Assembly: GCA_025937135.1 (NCBI GenBank)
Contig: JAICRZ010000006.1
Span: 1-43,185, forward strand
Source: Thermoleophilaceae bacterium
Lineage (GTDB): Bacteria; Actinomycetota; Thermoleophilia; Solirubrobacterales; Thermoleophilaceae
DNA length: 43,185 nt
Direction of reading: 5' to 3'
Shown piece after piece: positions 32,179 through 40,998 of this stretch (positions are counted from its first letter, which is position 1; each line of letters starts with the position of its first letter). A model generated the notes under the pieces. It saw only the letters and a program-made list of their open reading frames with translations. It ran no database searches and was not told the origin of the DNA. The translations under genes and the position numbers were made by a program.

Positions 32179-34046
32179 GCGTTGATGGCCTCGAGCGCCT
32201 TCTTCATGCCCTCGAAGCGCTTGCCCATCGGCCCCTTGCCGTCATGCGCCGCATCCACGCGGTGCCACGGCAGGAACGCGTTGGGCATGCCCTCGAGCGA
32301 CGGCTCGAGCTCGGGGTAGTGGCGGATGATCACGTCCTTCATCTTCGTGTGGTTCACCCAGTCGATGCCGGCCTGCGTGTAGACCTCGGGGGTGAAGTCG
32401 GTCGTGAAGAAGCGATCCGACTTCAGCCGCCGCGACGCCATCAGGATGAACACGCGGAACGCCGTGTCCGAGAAGCCGAAGCCGGGCGGCAGCGGCTCCG
32501 CGTACATGCCCACCTGGAGGTCGACCGAGTCGATGTCGTTGTCGTACACGCGCCGAATCTGCTCGGCCCACTGCTTGTTGTCGGTGAGCTCGTCGAACGA
32601 CCGCACCCGCGGCATCCGCATCTCCTCGCGGAAGTCGTTGTAGCGCGGGACGCCGCGCTCGCGGTCGCGGAGCACGTCGAGCGTGGCCAGGTCCATGAGC
32701 TCGCCGTCGATGCGGCGGTGGTGCTGTAGCGCGCGCGGATAGTTGTGCAGCGTGATCTGCCCCGGGTTGAGCACGCCGAGCGTGTAGATCAGGTCCGGGA
32801 TCTCGTAGTTCTCCATGAACCCGCGCGTGTTCGACCCCTGGAGGTCGTCGAAGAAGCGCTCCTCGACGCGCTCGCCGGAGTCGTGCCGGAAGAACTCCCA
32901 GTCGTCGCGGATCAGCGGGTGCATCCGGTAGACCGAGACGAACTCCTCGGTCAGCTGGAAGCCCGCCTCCCCGTGCTCCTGCGGCGAGCCCATGATCCCG
33001 CTGAGAATCTCGGAGTCGCCGAGCCGGCCGAAGCGGTCCTTGATGTGCTGGCCGAGTCCGCCGGACCAGTTCACGTTCATCGCGAACCAGAGCGCCGGCG
33101 TGTTGACGATGCCGGGCGTCCACTCGACCGTGTGGATCTTCGCCATCAGGGCCGAATTGATCAGCCAGGCGGTGTCGAACAGCCGCTGGTCGTCCCAGCG
33201 CGGGTTCTCCCGCTTGAGCCTGTCGCAGATCGCGTTGTGCTCCTTGGTGAACAGCGTGTGCAGGCAGGAGAGGCCGAACCACCAGTTCTCGTTGAAGCCG
33301 GCCATGTCGATGCCCGCCTCGTCCGGGTCCTCGAGCAGGCGGCCATCGGCACCGATCTTCAGCTTGCCGTCCTCGAACGTGCGCAGCTGCTTCTGCTGTT
33401 CGACGCTCGTGCCGTAGAGCTGCGACCCGTCCCACCAGTGCGTCTCGGTGTTGCCGTAGTCGACCGCGCGGCCGTTGCCGTTCCCGTTGCCGCCCGGGAT
33501 CGCGACCGAGCGCCGCACGTGCATCGGGTGCTCGGGCCAGTCGTCGGAGTCCTCGATCGGGACGTCCATGACCTCCTCGGGCTTGCCGCGACCGTGGAAG
33601 AACCAGTTGTGGTTCTCGAACTGGATCCACGCGGCGGCGAGCGCGTTGAGCGTGGTGGCCGGCTTGAAGGTGTCGCGCGTCATCAGCTCGAGCGAGACCT
33701 TGCGCGCGCTCGGCGTGTGCAGGCGCGGCGGCTTCTCGGGCTTGATCCGCTTCGGGTCGATGTTGTGCGTGAACTCGCGCCCGACCGAGCCCATGTCCGG
33801 GTCCTCGAGGTCGTTCCAGCGGCCATCCGGGCGGCGCGCGCGCAGCGCCTCGGGTGGCGGGTCCTCGGTGCGCGGCTTCTGCTCGCGATTCGGGCTGTCG
33901 AAGAGGTTCTTGTCGCGCAGGTCGAGCCGCAGCGACAGCAGGTTCAGCGCCTTGAGGCTCACGGTCGGCATCTCGTACCACTGGCGCTTCTTGTTGATCC
34001 GGGCGAACGCCGTCTCTAGCGCCCTGGCGACTGGTGACCTGCTCAC
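32175..34046 (-). CDS. Alpha-dioxygenase/cyclooxygenase-like fatty-acid oxygenase
   Basis: 623 residues, animal-haem-peroxidase superfamily, close to plant alpha-dioxygenase length (about 640). The distal histidine is His146 (FENHNWFFHG). The motif EEFVSVYRMHPLI holds Tyr373 and His376, the same Tyr-x-x-His spacing as cyclooxygenase (Tyr385, His388), where the Tyr radical attacks fatty acids. Other blocks: THWWDGSQLYG and LFTKEHNAICDRL. These features mark a dioxygenase, not a simple peroxidase. No signal peptide is seen, so it acts in the cytoplasm or at the membrane. It is followed with GTGA overlap by the P450 gene. The first start at 34046 is GTG or ATG with a weak leader. Confidence 0.9.
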   Translation of the reverse strand: MSRSPVARALETAFARINKKRQWYEMPTVSLKALNLLSLRLDLRDKNLFDSPNREQKPRTEDPPPEALRARRPDGRWNDLEDPDMGSVGREFTHNIDPKRIKPEKPPRLHTPSARKVSLELMTRDTFKPATTLNALAAAWIQFENHNWFFHGRGKPEEVMDVPIEDSDDWPEHPMHVRRSVAIPGGNGNGNGRAVDYGNTETHWWDGSQLYGTSVEQQKQLRTFEDGKLKIGADGRLLEDPDEAGIDMAGFNENWWFGLSCLHTLFTKEHNAICDRLKRENPRWDDQRLFDTAWLINSALMAKIHTVEWTPGIVNTPALWFAMNVNWSGGLGQHIKDRFGRLGDSEILSGIMGSPQEHGEAGFQLTEEFVSVYRMHPLIRDDWEFFRHDSGERVEERFFDDLQGSNTRGFMENYEIPDLIYTLGVLNPGQITLHNYPRALQHHRRIDGELMDLATLDVLRDRERGVPRYNDFREEMRMPRVRSFDELTDNKQWAEQIRRVYDNDIDSVDLQVGMYAEPLPPGFGFSDTAFRVFILMASRRLKSDRFFTTDFTPEVYTQAGIDWVNHTKMKDVIIRHYPELEPSLEGMPNAFLPWHRVDAAHDGKGPMGKRFEGMKKALEAINA

Positions 34047-34107
34047 GTTCCCTGCCTCCCCCGTTGCCTTGCTCCCTTGAGGGTCCCGTACCCCCGAACG
34101 CGGCAGA

Positions 34108-35052
34108 CTATTCCGCCAGGCGGGGCTTCAGCTCCTCCTCCCAGAAGCGGAAGAAGCGCTCCTGGTCTTCGCCGACCTGCACGAAGCAGAGGTGGTCGTA
34201 GCCGGCCTCCGTCCACTGCTCGATCGCCTGGAGATACGGCTCGGGGTCGGGCCCGTGCGGCACCGCGTCGGCCATGTCCTCCGGCCGCACCGGCTCGGTG
34301 GCGGCCTCGAAGTTGATCGGGTTCGGCAGCTCGGCCATCACCTTCCAGCCCTGGGCGGAGAAGCGGAACCGCTCGTGCGCGACCCGCAGCCCCTCCTCCC
34401 GGCTGTCATTCACGCTGAACGCGAGCTGGCCGATCCTCGGCTTGCCCTCGAACCGCTGCGTGAGCTCGGCGTCGGGCTGGATCCCGACCATCCCGTCGCC
34501 CTGCTCGAGCGCGAGCTCGATCGACCTCTCGCCGCTCACCGCCACATGAAGGGGCGGCTGCTCGTCGGGCAGCGTGTAGAGCCGCGCGTCCTCGACGTCG
34601 TAGTGCTCGCCGTGGTGGGTCACGTAGCCGCCGGCCCAGAGCTCGCGGATCACCTCGATCGCCTCGGCGAGCATCTCGTGGCGCGTCTGCGCCGGCGGCC
34701 AGCCCTGGCCGACCACGTGCTCGTTCAGGTTCTCCCCCGCGCCCAGGCCGAGCTCGAATCGCCCGCCGCTCATGGCCGCCATCGTGGCCGCCTTCTGCGC
34801 GACGATCGCGGGGTGGTAGCGGATCGTCGGGCAGGTGACGAGCGTCATCATCCGCAGCCGCTCGGTGGTCGCCGCCACACCGCCGAGCACCGACCACGCG
34901 TACGGCGAATGCCCGTGCGAGTAGAGCCACGGGTGGAAGTGGTCGGAGATCGTGACGAAGTCGAAGCCGGCCGCCTCCGCGCGCTGGGCCTGCTGGAGGA
35001 GATCGCGCGGATGGTGAAGCTCGCACATGAGGGAGAAGCCGAATGTCGTCAT
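34108..35052 (-). CDS. LLM-class F420-dependent oxidoreductase
   Basis: 314 residues from ATG 35052 (the open frame extends further but overlaps the divergent small gene). TIM-barrel luciferase-like fold: GFSLMCELHHPRDLLQQAQR, FDFVTISDHFHPW, TCPTIRYHPAIVAQKAATMA, and GRFELGLGAGENLNEHVVG. It resembles the subgroup that ends with FVQVGEDQERFFRFWEEELKP, often labelled TIGR03557. F420 is the likely cofactor, in keeping with the actinobacterial setting. Substrate unknown. Confidence 0.9.
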   Translation of the reverse strand: MTTFGFSLMCELHHPRDLLQQAQRAEAAGFDFVTISDHFHPWLYSHGHSPYAWSVLGGVAATTERLRMMTLVTCPTIRYHPAIVAQKAATMAAMSGGRFELGLGAGENLNEHVVGQGWPPAQTRHEMLAEAIEVIRELWAGGYVTHHGEHYDVEDARLYTLPDEQPPLHVAVSGERSIELALEQGDGMVGIQPDAELTQRFEGKPRIGQLAFSVNDSREEGLRVAHERFRFSAQGWKVMAELPNPINFEAATEPVRPEDMADAVPHGPDPEPYLQAIEQWTEAGYDHLCFVQVGEDQERFFRFWEEELKPRLAE

Positions 35053-35082
35053 GCGCCGCCCATACCCGCGATACTCCCCGCC

Positions 35083-35268
35083 ATGTCCGAAAAGCACCCG
35101 AAAACAAAGCGGGACAAATGGGCGGACCGCGAGGCCGACAAGGATCGCGACCCGTCCGACGAGGAGCACCCGCCGCCGCCCTCGGGGAACCTGGGTCCCG
35201 GCGGCACCGCGCTCGATCACCTCAAGGACGAGGCGATGGAGTCGGACCCGCCCGAAGACCGCGGCTAG
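35083..35268 (+). CDS. Small highly charged protein
   Basis: 61 residues from ATG 35083. It is very polar: a Lys/Arg/Asp-rich N-terminus, a Pro stretch (HPPPPSG) and the end NLGPGGTALDHLKDEAM. No family recognised. It is probably disordered. It starts 30 bases from the divergent LLM oxidoreductase gene, and its stop overlaps the end of the LigD polymerase gene by 4 bases. Existence is supported by its fit between two genes and an acidic composition unlike a chance frame, but not by homology. Confidence 0.5.
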   Translation: MSEKHPKTKRDKWADREADKDRDPSDEEHPPPPSGNLGPGGTALDHLKDEAMESDPPEDRG

Positions 35269-36152
35269 ACCGGCAGCTTCCGCGCGTGGCGGGTCATGTC
35301 CTGCCACGGGTCGCCGTCCGACTCGAGCCTGGCGGGCGCTGAGCGCAGCGTCCAGCTCTGCGACCGGAGCTTCCGGTCCGACAGCTCGTCCCAGTGGATC
35401 GGCATCGCGACGGGTGCGCCCTCCTTCGGCCGCACGGCGTAGGGCGCCACCGCGTGCTGGGCGTAGGCGTTGCGGCGCACGTCCACGTAGATGCGGCCGC
35501 CGCGGTTCTCCTTCAGGAACTCAAGCGTGAGCTTGTCCGGGCTGGCCTCGGCCAGCTCGATGCCCACCGCCTTCGCCCACTGGAACACCTCGGGAAAGCG
35601 CGGGCCGCGGCGGATCGGCACGACCACGTGCAGCCCCTGCGAGCCGGTGACCATCGCGTAGGTGGCCAGGCCGCGGTCGCGCAGCAGCTCGCCGAGGTCG
35701 CGGGCAGCGGCGCGGCAGTCGGCGAACGTGCCGCCCTCGTGCGGGTCGAGGTCGAAGATCACGCGGTCGGGCTGCTCCGGCCTGTCGGCCCTCGAGAGCC
35801 AGACGTGCGGCGTCACGCAGTTCTGGCCCGCGAGGTAGACGAGCGTCTCGGCGTTGTTCGCCAGCGCATGCGTGACCGTGCCGCCGCGCTTTCTCACCGT
35901 CGCGCGCGCGACCCAGTCGGGGAAGTGCTTGGGCGCGCTCTTGATCAGGTAGCCGTCGGCCTCGATCCCGCCAGGGAACGAGTGCATCGTCACCGGGCGC
36001 TCGCGCACGAGCGGGACCATCCGCGGCGCCACCCGCGCGTAGTGCTCCGCCAGCTCGAGCTTGGTGATGCCGGCCTTCGGGAACATCAGCTTCTCGGCGC
36101 TGCTGATGACGACCCGCCGCCGCCCCGCGCGCACCTCCGCCGGCTCGCTCAC
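35265..36152 (-). CDS. LigD-type polymerase/primase domain protein (NHEJ)
   Basis: 295 residues from GTG 36152. It is a stand-alone archaeo-eukaryotic-primase-like LigD POL domain: MHSFPGGIEADGYLIKSAPK, the catalytic FDLDPHEG (Asp-x-Asp), SQGLHVVVPI and the C-terminal LRSAPARLESDGDPW. It fills gaps, preferring ribonucleotides, during non-homologous end joining. It is coupled by GTGA to the phosphoesterase-domain gene upstream. No ligase domain and no Ku gene are seen in this window, so those must be elsewhere. Confidence 0.92.
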   Translation of the reverse strand: MSEPAEVRAGRRRVVISSAEKLMFPKAGITKLELAEHYARVAPRMVPLVRERPVTMHSFPGGIEADGYLIKSAPKHFPDWVARATVRKRGGTVTHALANNAETLVYLAGQNCVTPHVWLSRADRPEQPDRVIFDLDPHEGGTFADCRAAARDLGELLRDRGLATYAMVTGSQGLHVVVPIRRGPRFPEVFQWAKAVGIELAEASPDKLTLEFLKENRGGRIYVDVRRNAYAQHAVAPYAVRPKEGAPVAMPIHWDELSDRKLRSQSWTLRSAPARLESDGDPWQDMTRHARKLPV

Positions 36153-36625
36153 AGCTCGTCGATCCGCTTGCCGCTCACGACCGACTCGGGCTGCGTGCTG
36201 GTGGGCCGGCGGCGCGCGTCGGCCTCCTCGTCGCGGCGCTTGACGAGCAGCCACTGCGGCTTCTCGCCGTCCCGGATCCGGCGCAGCGACCAGCCGCCGC
36301 GCAGCTTCTGGCCCTCGAGCCAGAACGATGCGTGGCCGTCGTCGAGCGCAGCGCCGAAGTCACCGTCGCTGAGCGGCCTGTAGGTGCCGCGGTCCCAGAT
36401 GATCACCGCGCCGGCGCCGTAGCTCCCGCGCGGGATCCGCCCCTCGAAGTCGTTCCACGAGATCGGGTGGTCCTCGACCTGCATCGCAAGGCGCTTGTCG
36501 CGCGGGTCGGTGGACGGCCCCTTCGGCACCGCCCACGAACGCATCGCGCGCCCGACCTGGAGCCGGAAGTCGTAGTGCAGGCTGGTGGCGGCGTGCTGCT
36601 GGATGACGAAGACGGGATCGTTCAT
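36149..36625 (-). CDS. LigD-type 3'-phosphoesterase domain protein
   Basis: 158 residues from ATG 36625. The PE domain removes 3'-phosphate and 3'-ribonucleotide ends before ligation. Visible: FVIQQHAATSLHYDFRLQ (catalytic His and Asp-Phe-Arg), VEDHPISWNDFEGRIPRGSYGAG and VIIWDRGTY. It ends in an unrelated basic tail (RRRPTSTQPE). Coupled to the polymerase-domain gene by GTGA overlap. Together they are the PE and POL modules of LigD as separate proteins, without ligase. Confidence 0.92.
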   Translation of the reverse strand: MNDPVFVIQQHAATSLHYDFRLQVGRAMRSWAVPKGPSTDPRDKRLAMQVEDHPISWNDFEGRIPRGSYGAGAVIIWDRGTYRPLSDGDFGAALDDGHASFWLEGQKLRGGWSLRRIRDGEKPQWLLVKRRDEEADARRRPTSTQPESVVSGKRIDEL

Positions 36626-36658
36626 GGACTCCACAGAACACGGTGCCAGAATTGGAGC

Positions 36659-37471
36659 GTGAGCACCGACGTCGAGACGCTTCCACAGCCGCCACAGTCG
36701 CCGTTGAAGCGGGTCGGCGGCGCACTCGCCGCGGCCGCGCTCGTCGTGGCCAAGTTCGCGGCGAAGTTCAAGCTGCTGCTGGTCCTGCTGCCGAAGATCA
36801 AGCTGCTGAGCACGTCGGCCACGATGCTCGTGTCGGTGGCCGCCTACGCGCTGATCTGGGGCTGGCAGTTCGCCGCCGGCTTCGTGCTGCTGCTGTTCGT
36901 GCACGAGATGGGCCACGTGATCCAGCTCCGCCGCGAGGGGGTGCCCGCGAGCGCGCCCCTGTTCATCCCGTTCCTCGGAGCGTTCGTGGGCATGAAGAAG
37001 ATGCCCGAGGACGCCGCGGCCGAGGCGCGCGTCGGGCTCGCGGGACCGGTGCTCGGCTCACTCGCCTGCCTGGTGCCACTGGCGATCTACGGCGCGGGCG
37101 GCAGCGACATGTTCCGCGCGCTCGCGTTCACCGGCTTCTTCCTGAACCTGTTCAACCTGCTGCCGGTGCTGCCGCTCGACGGTGGCCGCGCGATGGCGGC
37201 GCTGTCGCCGTGGATGTGGCTGGTGGGATTCGCGCTGCTGGTGGCAGCCGCCATCGCCTTTCCCAACCCGATCATGCTGCTCATCCTGGTGCTCGGCGGC
37301 GTCGAGACCTGGCGGCGCTGGCGCGCGCGCAACACCCCCGAGGCGCGCCGCTACCACCGGGTGAGCCCGCGAACGCGCCTGGCGGTGGGCGTGGTCTACA
37401 TCGGCCTGGCCGTGGCGCTGGGCTACGGCATGCACGTGACGCACCTAGAGCGCGTCTTCGCCGACGCGTAG
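36659..37471 (+). CDS. Site-2-protease family (M50) membrane metalloprotease
   Basis: 270 residues from GTG 36659, with GGAG just before it. Six or so hydrophobic helices. The zinc site is HEMGH (His82, Glu83, His86) and the second motif LPLDGGRAM (Asp173) supplies the third ligand. The family cleaves substrates inside the membrane, for example anti-sigma factors. It lacks PDZ and CBS domains. Neighbours are LigD genes (divergent) and a coiled-coil protein that starts 16 bases downstream; neither suggests a substrate. Confidence 0.9.
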   Translation: MSTDVETLPQPPQSPLKRVGGALAAAALVVAKFAAKFKLLLVLLPKIKLLSTSATMLVSVAAYALIWGWQFAAGFVLLLFVHEMGHVIQLRREGVPASAPLFIPFLGAFVGMKKMPEDAAAEARVGLAGPVLGSLACLVPLAIYGAGGSDMFRALAFTGFFLNLFNLLPVLPLDGGRAMAALSPWMWLVGFALLVAAAIAFPNPIMLLILVLGGVETWRRWRARNTPEARRYHRVSPRTRLAVGVVYIGLAVALGYGMHVTHLERVFADA

Positions 37472-37487
37472 TACTTTCCCGCGCGGC

Positions 37488-37958
37488 ATGAACCCGCTGG
37501 GCATCGCCTCGATTCCCTCAGAAGTGCTGAGTGCGCTGCGCGTGCTGCCGCGGGTGGCCGAGCGCCTCGAGGCGGTGGCCACGCACACCGAGGGGATGAA
37601 GCGCAACACCGACACGCTGTCGCAGGTCTCCGAGGACACGAGCTCGCTCGGCGACCTGAGCAAGCAGATGGCCCAGCTGGCCGACGCGATGCACGTGCTG
37701 CCGGTGATGGACGCCAGGATGGCGACGATCGAGAACGCGATGCCGGTGCTGGTGGAGGTCCAGCAGCACCTCGCGCAGCTGCCGGAGACGATCGCGCAGC
37801 TCCAGTCGGGCATCGACCGCCTGTGCAGTCTGATGGAGCACCTGCTGACCTCGGTCGACCGCCTCGACGGCGACGTCGACTCGCTACAGCACTCGCTCGA
37901 GCCGCTCGGGCGCTTCGCCGAGCGACTGCCCGGAAGCGGCGCGCGCAAACAGGCCTAG
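37488..37958 (+). CDS. Coiled-coil protein of unknown function
   Basis: 156 residues, no family recognised. From about residue 20 to 145 the sequence has repeated heptad-like Leu/Met/Val patterns (for example VEVQQHLAQLPETIAQLQSG), so a long coiled coil is likely. There is no signal peptide or membrane helix. It follows the M50 protease gene by 16 bases and overlaps the signalling-operon end on the other strand by 4 bases. Confidence 0.75.
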   Translation: MNPLGIASIPSEVLSALRVLPRVAERLEAVATHTEGMKRNTDTLSQVSEDTSSLGDLSKQMAQLADAMHVLPVMDARMATIENAMPVLVEVQQHLAQLPETIAQLQSGIDRLCSLMEHLLTSVDRLDGDVDSLQHSLEPLGRFAERLPGSGARKQA

Positions 37959-40417
37959 GCGGGCTCGGTCGCCGCCTCGGCCTCGCCCGCCTCCGCGTGC
38001 GCGGGGGCCGGCGCCGGCTCGGCCAGGCGCTTGCTGATCCGAACGCTGGTGCCGCTGTTGCTCGGCGTGACCTCCACCTCGTCCATCAGCGCGCGGATCA
38101 GGTCGAGGCCGCGGCCGCGGTCGGAGTCGCGCTTCTCGCGCCACGCGCCGTGGTCGGTGACCGTGACGCGCACCTCCTCGCCGTCGAACTCGCCGTCCAC
38201 GTCGATCGTGGCCTCCCGGAAGCGGTACGCGTGCTCCATCGCGTTCGAGCACGCCTCGTGGCAGGCCACCTGGATGTCGTTCGACTCCACGCGCGACGCG
38301 CCGAGGGACTCCAGCCAGCGCCCGAGCGTGCGCCGCAGCGTGGAGAGCGACTTCGGGTTGGTCGGGAGGTCGAGGTGCAGCCGCTCGGCCGACATCGGCA
38401 CGGTGCGCACGGTCAGCACCGCGATGTCGTCGGTGGCCGCGCGGTTGGCCAGCAACCGGCTGACGATGTGGTCGCAGAGCGCCTCCGGAGCGTCCGGCCC
38501 GTCCGCGACCGCCTCCTTGAGCATGTCGAGGCCGACGTCGATCGACTTGCCGCGCTCCTCCACCAGCCCGTCGGTGTACATCACGAGCGTCGAGCCCGGC
38601 TCGAGATCGAAGTGCGCCTCGGGGTACTCGATGCTCGGCATCACTCCCAGCGGCAGCGTGCGGCCGCCCTCGAGGTAGCGCGCCTCGCCGTTCGGCAGCA
38701 GCTCGAGCGGCGGGAGGTGACCGGCGCTCGCGAGCGTGATCGAGCCGAGGTCGGGCTCGATGACCATGTAGAGCAGCGTGGCCATGCGCCCGGCCTCGAG
38801 CTGCTGGACCATCCGGTCGAGCTTCTCCACCACCTCGCCCGGCGACGCGCCGTCGAGCGCGTAGGCGCGCAGGGCGTTGCGGAGCTGGCCCATCAGGGCG
38901 GCCGCGCCGATGCCGTGGCCCACCACGTCGCCCATCGCCAGGCCGAGCCGCCCGCCGTCGAGCGCGATCGCGTCGTACCAGTCGCCACCGACGTCCGCGC
39001 CCGGGCCGCCCGGCATGTACTTGGCCGCGGTCAGGAGACCGGGCACCTCCGGCAGGCGGTCGGGAAGCAGGCTGCGCTGAAGCGTCTCCACGATCCCGAC
39101 CTCGCGCTGGTAGAGCCGCGCGTGCTCGATCGCCAGCGCGGCGCGATCGGCGATCAGCTGGAGCAGGCTCTCGACCTCGCGGGTGAAGTCGCGCTCCGTC
39201 AGCGAGCCGACCTCGATCACCCCGTTCACGCGGCCCTCCACGATCAACGGGACGCCGAGCAGCGCGCTCATCTGCCTGCCCTCGAGCAGCGGCGCGAGCG
39301 CGGAGGTCTCGTTCGGCTGGAGCCGCGCCGGCTGGCGGCCGGTCACGATCCGGCCCGCCAGCGTCCCGTCGATCGGCACCGGGATCGGCTCGTCCACCGG
39401 GATGTGGATCCCGGACGCGGCGCCCACGGTGAGGGCCTCCTCGTTCTCGTCGAGCAGCAGGATCGCAGCCAGGTCGACGTCGAGGATGTCCGCCAGGTGC
39501 ACGGTCAGCTCCGACAGCAGATCGTCCATTGCCAGGTGCTCGAGCGCCGCGTCCGTGATCCGCTGGATCTTCTGGATCGTGTCGGTGACCGCCTCGGCCT
39601 CGGCGCGGGCCGCCTGCTCGCGCATCCGCTCGGCGCGCTCCATCTCGGCGCGCCTGCGCTCGGTGATGTCGGCCACCTGCCAGATGCCGCCGCGCGGGCT
39701 GCCGTCGGCGTCGTGCGCCAGCGACAGGCTCACGAGGCCGTAGACGAAGTGGCCGTCCTTGTGACGCAGCCGGCGCTCCGCCTGGTGACCGGTGATCTCG
39801 CCCTTGACCATCCGCTGGAAGCCCTTCTGCTCGTCCGAGCGCTCCTTCGAGTGCGTCAGCTCCCACGGTTTCTTCCCGATGAGGTCCATCGGCGGGTGCC
39901 CGAGCAAGGAGCAGAGCGCGCGGTTCACGTCGAGGAAGCTGCCGTCCACGTCCATGAGGCCGATCCCGATCGGCGCGTTGGCGAACGCGGTCCGGAAGCG
40001 CTCCTCCGACTCGGCGAGCGCAACGTTCTTCTCGTAGAGGTCCACGAACACGCCGACCTTCGAGCGCAGCACGTCGGGGTCGAACGGCTTGAACAGGTAG
40101 TCGACGGCGCCGACCGAGTAGCCGCGGAAGACCTGCTGGCGCTCCTTGTCGATCGCGGTGAGGAAGATGATCGGGATGTGCTGAGTCCGCTCGCGCTGCT
40201 TGATCAGCTCGGCCGTCTCGAAGCCGTCCATCCCCGGCATCTGGACGTCGAGCAGGATCGCCGCGAAGTCGTCGAGCAGGAGCTGGCGCAGCGCCTCCTC
40301 GCCGGACGTGGCGCGCACGGTGTGCAGCCCGAGCGGCTTGAGCACCGCCTCGAGCGCCAGCAGGTTCTCGGGCTGGTCGTCCACCAGCAGGACGCTGGCT
40401 GTGCGGCGCGGGCTCAC
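37955..40417 (-). CDS. REC-PAS-GAF-SpoIIE-HATPase signalling hub
   Basis: 820 residues from GTG 40417. Domains in order: receiver (1-125) with phospho-acceptor Asp57, Thr87 and Lys110; PAS (about 140-265); coiled-coil linker; GAF (about 290-440); SpoIIE/PP2C (about 455-660: GGDWYDA, AMGDVVGHGIGAAA, MYTDGLVEERG, ATDDIAVLTV); RsbW-type HATPase (about 680-800: HEACSNAMEHA, GRGLDLIRALMDEV). A receiver-driven phosphatase fused to an anti-sigma-type kinase joins two-component and partner-switching signals in one chain. The start overlaps the CheB stop (GTGA), making it the last gene of the operon. Confidence 0.93.
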   Translation of the reverse strand: MSPRRTASVLLVDDQPENLLALEAVLKPLGLHTVRATSGEEALRQLLLDDFAAILLDVQMPGMDGFETAELIKQRERTQHIPIIFLTAIDKERQQVFRGYSVGAVDYLFKPFDPDVLRSKVGVFVDLYEKNVALAESEERFRTAFANAPIGIGLMDVDGSFLDVNRALCSLLGHPPMDLIGKKPWELTHSKERSDEQKGFQRMVKGEITGHQAERRLRHKDGHFVYGLVSLSLAHDADGSPRGGIWQVADITERRRAEMERAERMREQAARAEAEAVTDTIQKIQRITDAALEHLAMDDLLSELTVHLADILDVDLAAILLLDENEEALTVGAASGIHIPVDEPIPVPIDGTLAGRIVTGRQPARLQPNETSALAPLLEGRQMSALLGVPLIVEGRVNGVIEVGSLTERDFTREVESLLQLIADRAALAIEHARLYQREVGIVETLQRSLLPDRLPEVPGLLTAAKYMPGGPGADVGGDWYDAIALDGGRLGLAMGDVVGHGIGAAALMGQLRNALRAYALDGASPGEVVEKLDRMVQQLEAGRMATLLYMVIEPDLGSITLASAGHLPPLELLPNGEARYLEGGRTLPLGVMPSIEYPEAHFDLEPGSTLVMYTDGLVEERGKSIDVGLDMLKEAVADGPDAPEALCDHIVSRLLANRAATDDIAVLTVRTVPMSAERLHLDLPTNPKSLSTLRRTLGRWLESLGASRVESNDIQVACHEACSNAMEHAYRFREATIDVDGEFDGEEVRVTVTDHGAWREKRDSDRGRGLDLIRALMDEVEVTPSNSGTSVRISKRLAEPAPAPAHAEAGEAEAATEPA

Positions 40418-40998
40418 GCCGCGTTCCTCGCGCCGGCGGCGGCGCGCAGCAGGAACGGCCCGATCTCGTCGAGCGGAAGCACGTGCTGCACCGCGCCCGT
40501 GGCGATCGCGGCGCGCGGCATGTCGGGCCGCGCCGCGGTCTCCGGGTCCTGCGCGATCGTGAGCCCGCCGCGACGGCGCACGCGCTGGACGCCGTACGCG
40601 CCGTCGTCGTTGGCGCCGGTGAGGATCACGGCGGTGAGCCGGTCGCCGTAGAGGTCCGCGGCCGAGTCGAACAGCACGTCGATCGACGGGCGGCTGTAGC
40701 GCACCGGCCCCTCGGTGGACAGCGCGAATCCGTCGGAGTCCACGAGCAGGTGGTAGTCGGCCGGCGCCACGTAGACGCGTCCCGGCTCGATCGGGTCCTT
40801 GTCCCCCGGCTCGCACACGTCATGTCCTGAACGCACCCCGATCAGCTCCGAGAGCACGCCGCTGCCGGAGTCGACCGCCCGGTGCTGCGCGATCGCGATC
40901 GGCACCGCGAAGTCGCGCGGCAGCCCGCCGAGCACGTGCTCGAGCGCATCGAGCCCGCCCCAGGAAGCGCCCATCACGATCAGGTCCGCGGCCGCCAT
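40414..40998 (-). CDS. Stand-alone CheB-type methylesterase domain
   Basis: 194 residues from ATG 40998. It removes methyl groups from glutamate residues of chemoreceptors in classical systems. The catalytic triad is intact: Ser12 (GASWGG), His39 (AQHR) and Asp132 (GANDDGAYG). It has no receiver domain, unlike normal CheB, so it is not controlled by phosphorylation. The start shares one base with the CheR stop (TGATG). No chemoreceptor, CheA or CheW gene is seen nearby. Confidence 0.93.
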   Translation of the reverse strand: MAAADLIVMGASWGGLDALEHVLGGLPRDFAVPIAIAQHRAVDSGSGVLSELIGVRSGHDVCEPGDKDPIEPGRVYVAPADYHLLVDSDGFALSTEGPVRYSRPSIDVLFDSAADLYGDRLTAVILTGANDDGAYGVQRVRRRGGLTIAQDPETAARPDMPRAAIATGAVQHVLPLDEIGPFLLRAAAGARNAA

